Assembly (NCBI GenBank): GCA_049322355.1
Contig: JBMORG010000027.1
Coordinates: 124,001-188,000, forward strand
DNA length: 64,000 nt
Direction: 5' to 3'
From: 0-14-0-80-60-11 sp049322355
GTDB taxonomy: Bacteria > Desulfobacterota > Desulfobaccia > Desulfobaccales > 0-14-0-80-60-11
Shown here: one piece after another, positions 49,759 through 59,071 of the stretch
How positions within the stretch are numbered: the stretch's first letter is position 1
Layout: each line of letters opens with the position of its first letter
Made by a program: the position numbers and the translations under genes
Notes under the pieces: model-generated
What the model was told of the DNA's origin: nothing
Databases searched by the model: none
The model's input: the letters and a program-made list of their open reading frames with translations, nothing else

Positions 49759-51198
49759 TTAAACCGGCTTGGGCAAAGCCGCGGCGATGGCGGAAATCGC
49801 CTGCAACAAGGGATCGGGAAGAATGCCCAGCCACAGAATCGCCGCCAGGATCAACGCGCCGGCCAAACCGATGCCCGGGTCCACGCCGGGGACGGGGATC
49901 CCCGGCCCTCTTTCGTGCATATAGAGGTGGATCACAAAATTAATATAGTAGTAAACGGAAATTATTGCAGTGAGCATTCCCAGCACCGCCAGGGTGATGA
50001 AATTGGCGTTCAGCACCGCTCGGAAGAGCACTAATTTCCCCATGAAACCCGCGGTGGGGGGCAGCCCCAGCAAAGAGATGAGGCAGACGGCCAGGATAGC
50101 GGCGCGCCAGGGGTGCGTATAGCCCAGACCCTGGTAATCCGAAAGCTCCTCCAGGTGGGTGTCCCCCCCGGAAAAGCTGCCGATAAGCCCGAAGGCCCCC
50201 AAATCCATGATGGCATAGACCGCCAGGTAAAACATTATTGCGGGCAGGCCGCCGTCCTTGACGGCCACCAGGGTCATGAACAGGTAACCCATCTGGGCGA
50301 TGGAGGAATAGGCCAGGAGCCGCTTGACTTTGGTTTGATAAAGCGCGGTGAGGTTGCCCACGGCCATGGTCAAGAGCGCCAGGACCCACAGAACCGGCCA
50401 GGCGTAGTCCCAGACCAAGGGCGCCGCCAGCCATGCAAAGCGTAATAACGCCGCAAACAGGGCCACCTTGGAGCCGGTGGATAAAAACGCGGTGATGGGG
50501 GCCGGGGATCCCTGGTAGACGTCGGGGGTCCAGAGGTGAAAGGGCACCAGGGAGATTTTGAACCCCATACCCGTCAATACCAGGGCCAGGGCCAGAAGGA
50601 TGACCGACAACTGCTCGGGGTAGGACTGGGCCGCGGCCAGGGACGCCGCGATCTGGAGGGTCCCGGTCATGGCATAGAGGAGCGCCAGGCCGAAGGTCAG
50701 GAAGGCGGAGGCCACCGCGCCCATGATGAAATATTTCAGGGCCGCCTCATTGCCGTAAGGTTCGCCCTTGTTAATGGCGATGAGGACATAGAGGGACAGG
50801 GACAGAAGTTCCAACCCCAAAAAGAAGATCACCCAGTTGGCGCTGGACACCACCAGCACCATCCCCAGGACGGCAAAAATCAGCAGGGCGTACAATTCAT
50901 CCCCGGAGAAGCCACGAATCAGGCTGTATTGGCGCATGAAGAGCAGAGTGATGAGGGTGATGAAGATCAGGAGCAGGGAAAAGAAGCGGGAGTAGCCGTC
51001 CAGATCCAACATGCCTTCGAAGCCAGGGTTGGAATATGGCAGAAGGAAAACCACCCCCGCGGCCAGGGCGGTGAGCAGGGCCAGGGCAAAGAGCAGACTT
51101 TGCGGCCGCCCTTGCCAAAAGGCGCCGACCAGGAAGATGAGGGTGCCCCCGCCCGCGAGGCTCAGGAAGGGTAGGAGGCTAATCCAGTCGGTGGCCAT
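49759..51198 (-). CDS. nuoN: NADH-quinone oxidoreductase subunit N
   Basis: The 479-residue protein consists almost entirely of hydrophobic helices (about 14), with the antiporter-family core LVPFHLWTPDVYQGSPAPI and FLSTGSKVA, and LLAYSSIAQMGYLF. NuoN is one of the three proton-pumping Mrp-antiporter-like subunits of complex I in the inner membrane. It is the last nuo gene on this strand, normally directly after nuoM, but here a wrbA gene and two repeat regions lie between. Confidence 0.96.
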   Translation of the reverse strand: MATDWISLLPFLSLAGGGTLIFLVGAFWQGRPQSLLFALALLTALAAGVVFLLPYSNPGFEGMLDLDGYSRFFSLLLIFITLITLLFMRQYSLIRGFSGDELYALLIFAVLGMVLVVSSANWVIFFLGLELLSLSLYVLIAINKGEPYGNEAALKYFIMGAVASAFLTFGLALLYAMTGTLQIAASLAAAQSYPEQLSVILLALALVLTGMGFKISLVPFHLWTPDVYQGSPAPITAFLSTGSKVALFAALLRFAWLAAPLVWDYAWPVLWVLALLTMAVGNLTALYQTKVKRLLAYSSIAQMGYLFMTLVAVKDGGLPAIMFYLAVYAIMDLGAFGLIGSFSGGDTHLEELSDYQGLGYTHPWRAAILAVCLISLLGLPPTAGFMGKLVLFRAVLNANFITLAVLGMLTAIISVYYYINFVIHLYMHERGPGIPVPGVDPGIGLAGALILAAILWLGILPDPLLQAISAIAAALPKPV

Positions 51199-51269
51199 GA
51201 TTTTATTGTGCCCTTAAAGAGTTTGACATAACTTAATCACATGAGCTTCTTGCAAAATTCTCCTTATTT

Positions 51270-51480
51270 GTCATTCTGAGGGAGCGCAAGCGACCGAAGA
51301 ATCTCAATAAGGTCAGTAACATAAGAGATCGTTCGCTGCGCTCAGGACGACAAAACGCCTTTTTGCAAGCTCACATGTGGATTTTTAAATCTCCCTAAAT
51401 CCCCCATTTACAAATGGAGACTGTTCAAAGGATTCCGCTAAGTTCCCACCTTTATTAGGGGGGGGTTAAGGGGATTCTGA
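51270..51480. repeat. Repeats between nuoN and wrbA: families C and B
   Basis: At 51270-51352 a family C element (TCATTCTGAGGGAGCGCAAG, CGACCGAAGAATCTC and the inverse GCTGCGCTCAGGACGAC). At 51387-51480 a family B element (TAAATCTCCCTAAATCCCCC and GGGGGGGTTAAGGGGATT). Together they fill most of the 323-base gap; nothing else is seen there. Confidence 0.75.
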
Positions 51481-51521
51481 TTTTTATCGCATAACGATAT
51501 GGAAAGATTTTAACCATCGCC

Positions 51522-52136
51522 CTAACCTTTGAGCTTTTTGGCAATTTCCGCCACCCGGCGCCCCAGGGCCTTGGCGATCTCCAGGTCTTCCGGGGTGGGG
51601 TTAAGCTCGTTGCGTCCCCCGGCTATGGTGGTGGCGGCATACGGAGTGCCGCCCCGGCCTTCGGTGTGGAACATACCAGGCGTGGAATAGGGCACGCCCA
51701 CGATGAGAAAACCCAGATGCAGCAGAGGGGCCATCATGGTCATGGCCGTGGTCTCCTGGCCGCCGTGGGTGGTGGCTGTGGAAACTAGAATTCCTGCAGG
51801 TTTGTCCTCCAACGCCCCGGAGAGCCACAGATCGATGGTTTGATCAAAGTACTGTTTCATCTGGGCGCACATGTTGCCATAGCGGGTCGGGGTGCCGAAG
51901 ATGACGCCGTCCGCGTCCCGCAGGTCATCCATGGTAGCGATGGGGATGTCCTGCTGTTGGGCCAGAACTTCCTGGGCATGCTTGCTGCCCTGCAACTTGG
52001 GGAGGTTGTAATCCAGGTCCTGGACCCGGCGCAGGACCACTTCGACACCGGTCACTGCCTGGGCCCCTTCCGCTGCGGCCCGCGCCATTTTCAGGACGTG
52101 TCCGTACATGGAGTAATAGACGATCAGGATTTTCAT
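51522..52136 (-). CDS. wrbA: WrbA-type NAD(P)H:quinone oxidoreductase
   Basis: A 204-residue flavodoxin-fold protein: ILIVYYSMYGHVLKMARAAAEGA (FMN phosphate loop), GVIFGTPTRYGNMCAQMKQYFD and STATTHGGQETTAM are the WrbA signature. WrbA reduces quinones by two electrons with NADH or NADPH, avoiding semiquinones, and is soluble. It lies inside the nuo cluster between nuoM and nuoN on the same strand but is bordered by repeats on both sides, suggesting a later insertion or an independent transcript. Confidence 0.95.
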   Translation of the reverse strand: MKILIVYYSMYGHVLKMARAAAEGAQAVTGVEVVLRRVQDLDYNLPKLQGSKHAQEVLAQQQDIPIATMDDLRDADGVIFGTPTRYGNMCAQMKQYFDQTIDLWLSGALEDKPAGILVSTATTHGGQETTAMTMMAPLLHLGFLIVGVPYSTPGMFHTEGRGGTPYAATTIAGGRNELNPTPEDLEIAKALGRRVAEIAKKLKG

Positions 52137-52174
52137 GGTGTTTTCCCTTTATGAAATGAGTTGATGGTTTGGCT

Positions 52175-52270
52175 CGTCCCCAACTTGCACTTGGAAACGA
52201 ACTGGGGCCCAAGGGCCCAAGCTCAGCCTGAAAACATCATCCCGTCCCCAAACACAGCCTGGGAACGAGT
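52175..52270. repeat. Dispersed repeat, family E (diverged)
   Basis: CTCGTCCCCAACTTGCACTT and, further on, CCCGTCCCCAAACACAGCCT with GGGAACGAG, a degenerate form of the TTCCCAAGTTGCACTTGGGA element at 57089-57178. It separates wrbA from nuoM. Confidence 0.55.
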
Positions 52271-52278
52271 GTAAACCG

Positions 52279-53781
52279 TTATCCCCCTGTCGCCAGCACG
52301 CTGAATTGGGCCAACAAGTGTTGGACGGGCTGGTCCAGGATACGCAAGACCGGCCCGGGATGTAAACCTATGAATAGGATGGGAAGGGCTAGGACCGCCA
52401 GGATAAGCCCTTCCCGGAAGCAGAGATCGGCGATAACCTCGTTTTTCCGGGGTTGGCCGCAGACTGCGTCCTGGACCATCCTCAGGATATAGACCACGGC
52501 CAGAACCAGGCCGGTGAAACTCAAGATGCCGATTATCGGTTTGGCCTGGAAGGTGCCGATAATGACCAGAATCTCTCCTACGAAATTATTCAACCCCGGC
52601 AGACCCAGGGAAGCCATGGCAAAGAACAGGAAAAATCCGCTGAAAACAGGTATTTTGCTCCAGAGGCCACCCATGTCCTCGAACTTCCGGGAGTGAATGC
52701 GTTCATCCAGCATGCCCACCATGATGAACAGGGCGGTGGTGGAGAGCCCATGGTTGATCATTTGCAGGATGGAGCCGGTCAGGGTCATCATATTCCAAAC
52801 CGCCAGGCCCACAACCATGAGGCCCATGTGGCCGATGCTGGAATAGGCCACCAGGCGTTTCATATCGGTTTGGGCCAGGGCCACCCACGAGGCGTAGAAC
52901 ATGCCGACTAAGCCCAGGCCGATTAGGACCGGGATGGAGCCCCGGGCGGCCTCGGGAAAGAGAGGAAAGCCGAACCGGAAGAGGGCGTAAAACCCCGCCT
53001 TCAGCAGCAGACCGGCCAGGTCCAGGCTCCCCGCAGTGGGGGCATGGGTATGAGTATCCGGCAGCCAGGTATGGAAGGGGATTACGGGGATCTTGATGGC
53101 AAAGGCTAACAAAAAGGCGGCATAGATCCAGGCTTGAGCAGCAGCGCTCAAATGGGTCTGCATCAGTTGGGCGTAAGCGAAGGTGTAAACCCCGGTTTGG
53201 GCCCCGTGGATTAGGTAAAGAGTGATCAGGGCCACCAGCATCAAGAGGCTGCCGCAAAAGGTGAACAGGGCGAACTTGACGGCGGCCTGGACCCGCTTTT
53301 CGTGCCCCCAGATGCCCACCAGGAAGAACATGGGAATGATCTGGACTTCCCAGAACAGGTAAAAGAGCAGCAGGTCGGTGGCCAAAAAGAGGCCCATGAC
53401 GCCGGTTTCCAAAAATAATAAATAGAAGTGGAAAGCCCCGATCTTGGTGGTGACGGACCGCCAGGAGATGAGGACGCAGAGGACGTTGATAAAGGCCGTG
53501 AGAAGTATGAGCAGGAAGCTGATGCCGTCCAGCCCCAGGCTGTAGCGGACGCCCAGGCTGGGGATCCAGGGGTAATCCTCCACCAGGAGCCAGGCACCGG
53601 TGGGCCCGGCCTGGTACTGGAGGTGGGCAAACGCCAGGGAGAGCACCATCCCCAGTTCCATCATGGTAACGCTAAGGGCCAAAGACCGGCACCAAAAGGG
53701 ACGGCCGCCGGTGGCCAGAGTGAGCAACCCGCCCAGCAGAGGCAAGAAGATAATGCTCGTCAGGATGGGGAAATCGGTCAT
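52279..53781 (-). CDS. nuoM: NADH-quinone oxidoreductase subunit M
   Basis: 500 residues, 14 hydrophobic helices. Conserved elements are GLDGISFLLILLTAFI, the Glu-containing FYLLFLETGVMG, IPVIPFHTWLPDTHTHAPTAGS and VAYSSIGHMGLMVVG. It is the second antiporter-like proton-pumping subunit of complex I. It starts 13 bases after the nuoL stop. Confidence 0.96.
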   Translation of the reverse strand: MTDFPILTSIIFLPLLGGLLTLATGGRPFWCRSLALSVTMMELGMVLSLAFAHLQYQAGPTGAWLLVEDYPWIPSLGVRYSLGLDGISFLLILLTAFINVLCVLISWRSVTTKIGAFHFYLLFLETGVMGLFLATDLLLFYLFWEVQIIPMFFLVGIWGHEKRVQAAVKFALFTFCGSLLMLVALITLYLIHGAQTGVYTFAYAQLMQTHLSAAAQAWIYAAFLLAFAIKIPVIPFHTWLPDTHTHAPTAGSLDLAGLLLKAGFYALFRFGFPLFPEAARGSIPVLIGLGLVGMFYASWVALAQTDMKRLVAYSSIGHMGLMVVGLAVWNMMTLTGSILQMINHGLSTTALFIMVGMLDERIHSRKFEDMGGLWSKIPVFSGFFLFFAMASLGLPGLNNFVGEILVIIGTFQAKPIIGILSFTGLVLAVVYILRMVQDAVCGQPRKNEVIADLCFREGLILAVLALPILFIGLHPGPVLRILDQPVQHLLAQFSVLATGG

Positions 53782-53794
53782 TAAGGCACCCGGC

Positions 53795-55666
53795 CTACCA
53801 GTTCCAACTCATGGCTAAAACCATGAAAATCACGGTTAGTCCCAAAAACAGCATGGTCAAATAGGTGGACAGCCTTCCGGTGGTCCATAAACCCATGAAA
53901 CCGGAAAAGGCCTTGAAGCCGCCCGCGGCCTTCTCGAAACCGGCGTCCACGCCTCTTTCATCTACGTTCTGCCACAAGATGTCTGCAAGCCGCTCATAGG
54001 GCCGGACAAAAACCCTGAGATAGAGCCGATCCAGGTAGAAGGCGTTAAAGAGTGGGTCCTGGAAGGCACCCCACAAGTCGGGCCGGGGCTGCCGGAAAAC
54101 CGCATACGTCAGCCACAAGGTCAGGAGCACCAGGAGCGCGCCGGTCAGCCCCAGACCCCAGGAAACCACGGAAGAGGCCCCGAGGTCCGGACGGGCGCCG
54201 GGCACCGAGGCCAGAAAGTTGGCCAGCCAGTTTTTCCCTGGGCCGAAGGGCAGATTGAGGAGACCGTCGCCAAGGGCCAGGATGGCCAGGGGCCATAACA
54301 CCCAGACCATGAGCCGGGGGACGGTTTTGACGGACTCGGCTGTGCGGCCGTCGGGACGTGCCAGGAAGGCCGCAAAGAACATGCGAAAGGTGTAGAGCAC
54401 CGTCAACGCGGCCCCCAGGAGCCCCGTGGCCCAAAACACCTTATAGATGGGCTGGGGATGGAGGAAGGCGGCTTCCAGAATCCGGTCCTTGCTGAAAAAA
54501 CCGCCGATCATGGGGAAGGCCGCCAGCGACAGGGCCCCGATCAAAAACGGCCAATAGACCTGGGGCATCAGGCGGCGCAGGTTGCCCATCTTAAAAATAG
54601 AGTGTTCCTCATCCAGGGCCTGGATGATGATGCCCGCCCCCAAGAACAGCAGGGATTTGAAAAAGGCGTGGGACAGGAGGTGGAACATGCTGCCGATAAT
54701 ATCCCCGGCCCCCACCGCCAGGATCATGTAGCCCACCTGGCTGATGGTGGAGTAAGCCAAGACCTTCTTGATGTCGATTTGGGCCAGCGCGGCAAAAGAT
54801 GAATAGAGGAGGGTCACCGCGCCTACCGCGGCGATGATGAGCATGGCGCTGGCCGACATCTGCACCACCGGAAAGAGCCGTATGAGGAGATAGACGCCGG
54901 CGGTGACCATGGTGGCGGCGTGAATCAGGGCGGAAACCGGGGTGGGACCGGCCATGGCGTCGGGCAGCCATACTGTTAACGGCAACTGGGCCGATTTGCC
55001 TACGGCCGCCCATAGGAGCAGCAAGGCCAGGGCGGTGGCCATGGCGTTGCTCAGGGTGGCGGCCTGGGCGTTGATGGACATGATGGATAAGGTCTGAAAA
55101 AGAAAAAAAAGCAGGGCCAGGGCCACCCCGAAGGCCACATCCCCGATGCGGGTCAGAATGAAGGCCTTGCGGCCGGCGTTGGCATAGTCCACGTTGGTGT
55201 ACCAGAAGCCGATGAGCCCGTAGGAACAGAATCCCACCCCTTCCCAGCCCAGGTAAACGAAAAGAAGATTATCCGCCAGGGCGATGACCAACATGGAAAA
55301 GACGAAGAGGTTCAGATAGCAGAAGTAGCGGACGTAATCGGCGTCCTCCCGCATGAAGGCCACGGAATAGATATGGATGAGGCTGGAGACAAAGGTGACC
55401 ATGAGGACCATGATCGCGGCCAGGGGATTGAAATAGACGTCCATGGCGGTGGCAAAGGTCCCCACTTGAATCCACTGGAAAAAGGTGATATGGAGCGTGT
55501 CTCCCCAGCCCAATACAAAGGCGATAACCGCCATCACCAAAGCTCCCAGGACACCTAAGCAGGCGATGGCTTCGGAGACCCGCCGGGGCAGCAACCGGCC
55601 CACCAGGGCGTTGATGATGCCCCCCGCCAGGGGAAAGGCCAGCAGGAGCAAAAGAACGGTGGTCAT
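53795..55666 (-). CDS. nuoL: NADH-quinone oxidoreductase subunit L
   Basis: 623 residues with 16 or so hydrophobic helices. Recognisable segments are LFVYLGWEGVGFCSYGLIGFW, LPLTVWLPDAMAGPTPVSAL, KKVLAYSTISQVGYM and the C-terminal long amphipathic region. NuoL is the distal proton pump of complex I, whose lateral helix ties the antiporter subunits together. Its start is one base from the nuoK stop. Confidence 0.97.
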   Translation of the reverse strand: MTTVLLLLLAFPLAGGIINALVGRLLPRRVSEAIACLGVLGALVMAVIAFVLGWGDTLHITFFQWIQVGTFATAMDVYFNPLAAIMVLMVTFVSSLIHIYSVAFMREDADYVRYFCYLNLFVFSMLVIALADNLLFVYLGWEGVGFCSYGLIGFWYTNVDYANAGRKAFILTRIGDVAFGVALALLFFLFQTLSIMSINAQAATLSNAMATALALLLLWAAVGKSAQLPLTVWLPDAMAGPTPVSALIHAATMVTAGVYLLIRLFPVVQMSASAMLIIAAVGAVTLLYSSFAALAQIDIKKVLAYSTISQVGYMILAVGAGDIIGSMFHLLSHAFFKSLLFLGAGIIIQALDEEHSIFKMGNLRRLMPQVYWPFLIGALSLAAFPMIGGFFSKDRILEAAFLHPQPIYKVFWATGLLGAALTVLYTFRMFFAAFLARPDGRTAESVKTVPRLMVWVLWPLAILALGDGLLNLPFGPGKNWLANFLASVPGARPDLGASSVVSWGLGLTGALLVLLTLWLTYAVFRQPRPDLWGAFQDPLFNAFYLDRLYLRVFVRPYERLADILWQNVDERGVDAGFEKAAGGFKAFSGFMGLWTTGRLSTYLTMLFLGLTVIFMVLAMSWNW

Positions 55667-55667
55667 G

Positions 55668-55979
55668 TTAACCCTTCATGAGGTTGTAACGGTCCGCATC
55701 CACCGTGCCGGTGCGCCGCTGGGAATAGACGATCAGGGCCAACCCCACGGCCACCTCGCTGGCTGCCACGGCCATGATGAAGAGGACGAAGGCCTGGCCG
55801 TCCAGGTGCTGCCAGCGCATGGCGGCCCCGATGAAGGCCAGGCCTGCGGCGCTGAGCATAACTTCCACCCCGATCAGGATCATGATGAGGTTGCGGCGGG
55901 CGATGGCGCAGCCGGCCCCCAGCAAAAACAGGATCACCGCCAGGATGAGCACGTGGCTGTAAGGTACGAGTTCCACCAT
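55668..55979 (-). CDS. nuoK: NADH-quinone oxidoreductase subunit K
   Basis: 103 residues with three transmembrane helices. The conserved Glu residues in LIMILIGVEVMLSAAGLAFI and in MAVAASEVAVGLALIV are those of NuoK's proton pathway. It is tightly packed between nuoJ and nuoL. Confidence 0.96.
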   Translation of the reverse strand: MVELVPYSHVLILAVILFLLGAGCAIARRNLIMILIGVEVMLSAAGLAFIGAAMRWQHLDGQAFVLFIMAVAASEVAVGLALIVYSQRRTGTVDADRYNLMKG

Positions 55980-55982
55980 GGT

Positions 55983-56489
55983 TCAGCCTCCGGTTTTCTC
56001 GCCCCGGCCCAGGTATAAGCCGCCCACCAGGGCCACGAACAACAGGAAAGAAGCAATCTCCACCCCCAGCCAGTATTTTTGGAAAATAAAGCGGCCAAAA
56101 TCCAAAGGCGAGGCCATTACTAGAGGTAGAACCCGGTTGCTGCCCGATTCCAGGAGAATAAACACAAACATGACAATGAAGGAGATTCCGCCCAGGGCCA
56201 GGGCCGGAAACCAACGCCGCAAAAAGGGCCATAGGGTGGCGTCGTCTGTTTTGATTTCCAGCATCATGACGATGAACAGGAAGAGCACCATGATGGCCCC
56301 GGCATAAATGACCACCTCCAGGATCGCCAGGAAGGGCGCTCCCAACAGATAGAACAGCAGGGCGGTGGCGATGAACGAACCCACCAGATAGACAATGGCG
56401 TGCATGACGTTGCGGCGGGTGATGGCCATAATGGTAAAGGCCACGATGATTGCGGCAAGTATGTAGAAAATAACGGCATAAAGGTTCAT
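55983..56489 (-). CDS. nuoJ: NADH-quinone oxidoreductase subunit J
   Basis: 168 residues with five hydrophobic segments. The N-terminal AVIFYILAAIIVAFT, NVMHAIVYLVGSFIATALLF and the third helix VVIYAGAIMVLFLFIVMML, containing the pi-bulge region, are typical of NuoJ. It follows nuoI by 19 bases. Confidence 0.95.
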   Translation of the reverse strand: MNLYAVIFYILAAIIVAFTIMAITRRNVMHAIVYLVGSFIATALLFYLLGAPFLAILEVVIYAGAIMVLFLFIVMMLEIKTDDATLWPFLRRWFPALALGGISFIVMFVFILLESGSNRVLPLVMASPLDFGRFIFQKYWLGVEIASFLLFVALVGGLYLGRGEKTGG

Positions 56490-56508
56490 GGCAAGGTCCT
56501 GTACATCT

Positions 56509-57063
56509 TCAGGGGAGATTGCTCCTGAGGTTTACCGGCTTGGCTTCGCCGACGTGGGTGCCCTTGGCTCCCACCATGGCCACCCCGGCATGGCGGTAAA
56601 AATTGTAGTCGGGATGTTTGCCGCCGTGATTCACCAGCAAATCGCGCTTTTCCGCCACCAGGTTCAGGAGGTCCCGTTCACAAAATTCGAAATGAGGGGT
56701 CAGTTGGATGGCCAGCGTGGGGCAGGCCTCTTCGCACAGGCCGCAATAAATGCAGCGGGCGAAGTTGATGCGAAACCACCTGGCCCAGCGGCGGCCGTCG
56801 GCCCGTTCCTCGCCTTCCATGGAAATGCAGGACACCGGGCAGACCGCGGCACAGAGATAGCAGGAAACGCAGCGTTCCTCGCCTTCCGGGTCCCGGGTGA
56901 GGATGATCCGGGCCCGTGTGCGCTCCGGCAGGGGCCGCTTGTATTCCGGGTACTCTTCGGTGACGGGACGGCGGAAAAGGTGCCGAAGCACAACGGCAAA
57001 GGCATCCCACAGCCCGGCCGCGGCCCGTCCGCTTTTCTGCAACCAGTTGAACTTCTCGGCCAT
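56509..57063 (-). CDS. nuoI: NADH-quinone oxidoreductase subunit I
   Basis: About 184 residues with two [4Fe-4S] ferredoxin motifs, CVSCYLCAAVCP and CIYCGLCEEACP, holding clusters N6a and N6b on the path to quinone. N-terminal helix and TEEYPEYKRPLPERTRARI fit NuoI. The frame continues upstream through a family E repeat, but the ATG with AGGAATC ahead is the sensible start. The gene is separated from nuoH by a methyltransferase gene and two repeats. Confidence 0.95.
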   Translation of the reverse strand: MAEKFNWLQKSGRAAAGLWDAFAVVLRHLFRRPVTEEYPEYKRPLPERTRARIILTRDPEGEERCVSCYLCAAVCPVSCISMEGEERADGRRWARWFRINFARCIYCGLCEEACPTLAIQLTPHFEFCERDLLNLVAEKRDLLVNHGGKHPDYNFYRHAGVAMVGAKGTHVGEAKPVNLRSNLP

Positions 57064-57088
57064 CTTTTTGATTCCTGTCGCCTTGCCT

Positions 57089-57178
57089 CGTTCCCAAGTT
57101 GCACTTGGGAACGCTTTATTGGAGCCAAGCTGGGCTTGGCATCCATTGTCATTCCCAAGTTTAACTTGGGAATGAGTT
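57089..57178. repeat. Dispersed repeat, family E
   Basis: Two nested palindromes: CGTTCCCAAGTTGCACTTGG followed by GAACG, then GAGCCAAGCTGGGCTTGGC, then ATTCCCAAGTTTAACTTGGG followed by AAT. It fills the gap between nuoI and the methyltransferase gene upstream of it. A diverged copy lies at 52175-52270. Confidence 0.8.
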
Positions 57179-57219
57179 GATAAAGCCATGGAAACCAGGC
57201 GCAAAGGCCCGACTACCGG

Positions 57220-57801
57220 TTATTTTCGGATAAATATAATCAAATAGTTGTAAGGCCCTAATTTTGCCGCCTTTTGCCGCTTAAAGCCATAGGGGGAAAC
57301 CAGATTTTCCACTTCCTCCGGGTCCAGCCGGATATGCCGGGGAGGGCCCGGGGGGCCGTCGATCTTGTCGAATTCCACAATGGCAAGACAACCGCCGGGC
57401 TTGAGCACCCGGGCCAATTCATTCAGGGCGACGGCGTCCGTCCCGGCTTCCACCAGGTCATGGAGCACGGTGGCCATAAAGGCCACATCCACGCTGTGGT
57501 CTGTCAAAGGGACCTTTCCCGCCGAAGATACCATGGCCTTGATGTTGGTTCGTCCTGCTTTGGCAGCCCTTTCTTTTAGGGCGGCAATCCCTTCTTCCCA
57601 TAAATCCACGGCGTAAATTACACCGGTAGGTCCGATAATTTCTGCCGCGGCCAGGGCGTAATTGCCAGCCCCGCAGCCCAAATCGAGGAAAGTCGTTTCC
57701 GAAGGTAGATTTAGTTCGCTCCAGAGGGCTTCAGGATTAATCAGGTCAAAGCTGCTTTTTCCCGCGCCCGGGGGTTTGTGGGGGTCACTATGATTTGCCA
57801 T
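57220..57801 (-). CDS. Class I SAM-dependent methyltransferase inserted in the nuo cluster
   Basis: About 193 residues: TTFLDLGCGAGNYALAAAEI (SAM site), GVIYAVDLWEEGI, the VDVAFMATVLHDL segment and ELARVLKPGGCLAIVEF are characteristic of UbiE/ArsM-like methyltransferases. The substrate is unknown. The frame stays open upstream into a family A repeat; the ATG with AGAGG was chosen. The gene sits between nuoI and nuoH, where no methyltransferase is part of complex I, and has repeats on both sides. Confidence 0.85.
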   Translation of the reverse strand: MANHSDPHKPPGAGKSSFDLINPEALWSELNLPSETTFLDLGCGAGNYALAAAEIIGPTGVIYAVDLWEEGIAALKERAAKAGRTNIKAMVSSAGKVPLTDHSVDVAFMATVLHDLVEAGTDAVALNELARVLKPGGCLAIVEFDKIDGPPGPPRHIRLDPEEVENLVSPYGFKRQKAAKLGPYNYLIIFIRK

Positions 57802-57875
57802 TTTGCCTCTATCTTTTCTGTAAGGAGGTCCTGGTGTAGCATCCCGGGTAAAAATTGCACAAACCACCTGTTTTT

Positions 57876-57976
57876 TCCCTTCCCCTTGATGGGGGAGGGT
57901 CAGGGTGGAGGTGAACCTGACTGATTTCGTTGCCTTTCCCCCTCCCCCCAACCCCCTCCCACCAGGCGAGGGGGAG
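57876..57976. repeat. Dispersed palindromic repeat, family A (copy 6)
   Basis: Left arm CCCTTCCCCTTGATGGGGGA then GGGTCAGGGTGGAGGTG, right arm CCCCCTCCCACCAGGCGAGG. It lies between the methyltransferase gene and nuoH. Confidence 0.8.
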
Positions 57977-58065
57977 TTTAAAGGCCTGGCTTTTCGAAAT
58001 GTCTTTGCGGAACACAATACCAGGTGTCCTTTATCCGGGGAGGGCAAATAGGTGCGCCTTCCGGA

Positions 58066-59067
58066 TCATAACTTAAATCCCAAGGCCAGCATAACCCCAC
58101 CGGTGATAATGATGTTGAGCAGGGCCACCGGAATCAGGAATTTCCAGCCCAGGTGCATGAGCTGATCATAGCGCAACCGCCCCAGGGTGCCCCGAATCCA
58201 GATAATCACAAAGACTACAAATGCGATCTTGAGCAACAACCACAACAGCGGCGGCAGGAACGGCCCCCGCCAGCCCCCCAGGAAAAAGACCGAGACCAGG
58301 GCCCCCAGGGTCACCATGGTGACGTACTCACCCAGAAAATAGAGGCCGAAGCGCATGCCGCTGTATTCCATGTGGTAGCCGGCGATGAGCTCATGTTCCG
58401 CCTCCGGGATATCGAAGGGAATGCGCTTCATTTCGGCTACCGAACTCATGAAAAAAATGATGAAGGCTAGGGGCTGAAACACGATAAAGGGGCAGCGGGC
58501 CTGGGCGTTGACGATGTCCACCAGGCTGAAGGACCGGGCCATCATGACGATGGGGACCAGGGACAGCCCCAGGGCCAATTCGTAGCTGATCATCTGGGCC
58601 GCGCCCCGGATGGCCCCCAGGAGACTGTACTTGGAGTGGGAGGCCCAGCCGCCCAGGGCCACGCCGTAGACCGCCAGGGAGGACAGGGCGTAAACATAAA
58701 GCAGGCCGACGTTGAGGTCCACCACCACCCCGGGGATGGGATGGCCTCGAATCGTCCACCCAGGGGCAAAGGGCACTACGGCAAAGATGAGGATGGCAGT
58801 GCCGGCCACCACCACCGGAGCGTAGAGAAAGATAAACCGGTCTGCGCCCGCGGGGATGAGGTCTTCTTTGGTGAGGAGCTTGACGGCGTCAGCCAGGGGT
58901 TGCAAAAGTCCTAAAGGACCGGCCCGGTTGGGACCCAGGCGAATCTGGAGGAATCCCAGGAGCCGGCGTTCCACGTAAATCAGGTAAGCCGCCAACAGCA
59001 GCAGGGCCACCAGCACCACCAGCAATTTCACGATCAATAAGCCGATTCCGGCAACCCAGAGGCTCAT
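58066..59067 (-). CDS. nuoH: NADH-quinone oxidoreductase subunit H
   Basis: About 333 residues, eight or nine helices. YVERRLLGFLQIRLGPNRAG and GLLQPLADAVKLLTKED are the hallmark first loop, and RIPFDIPEAEHELIAGYHME carries the conserved acidic residues near the quinone site. NuoH joins the peripheral arm to the membrane arm. The start chosen is four bases after the nuoG stop; an upstream in-frame ATG would overlap nuoG. Confidence 0.97.
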   Translation of the reverse strand: MSLWVAGIGLLIVKLLVVLVALLLLAAYLIYVERRLLGFLQIRLGPNRAGPLGLLQPLADAVKLLTKEDLIPAGADRFIFLYAPVVVAGTAILIFAVVPFAPGWTIRGHPIPGVVVDLNVGLLYVYALSSLAVYGVALGGWASHSKYSLLGAIRGAAQMISYELALGLSLVPIVMMARSFSLVDIVNAQARCPFIVFQPLAFIIFFMSSVAEMKRIPFDIPEAEHELIAGYHMEYSGMRFGLYFLGEYVTMVTLGALVSVFFLGGWRGPFLPPLLWLLLKIAFVVFVIIWIRGTLGRLRYDQLMHLGWKFLIPVALLNIIITGGVMLALGFKL

Positions 59068-59071
59068 GGGG

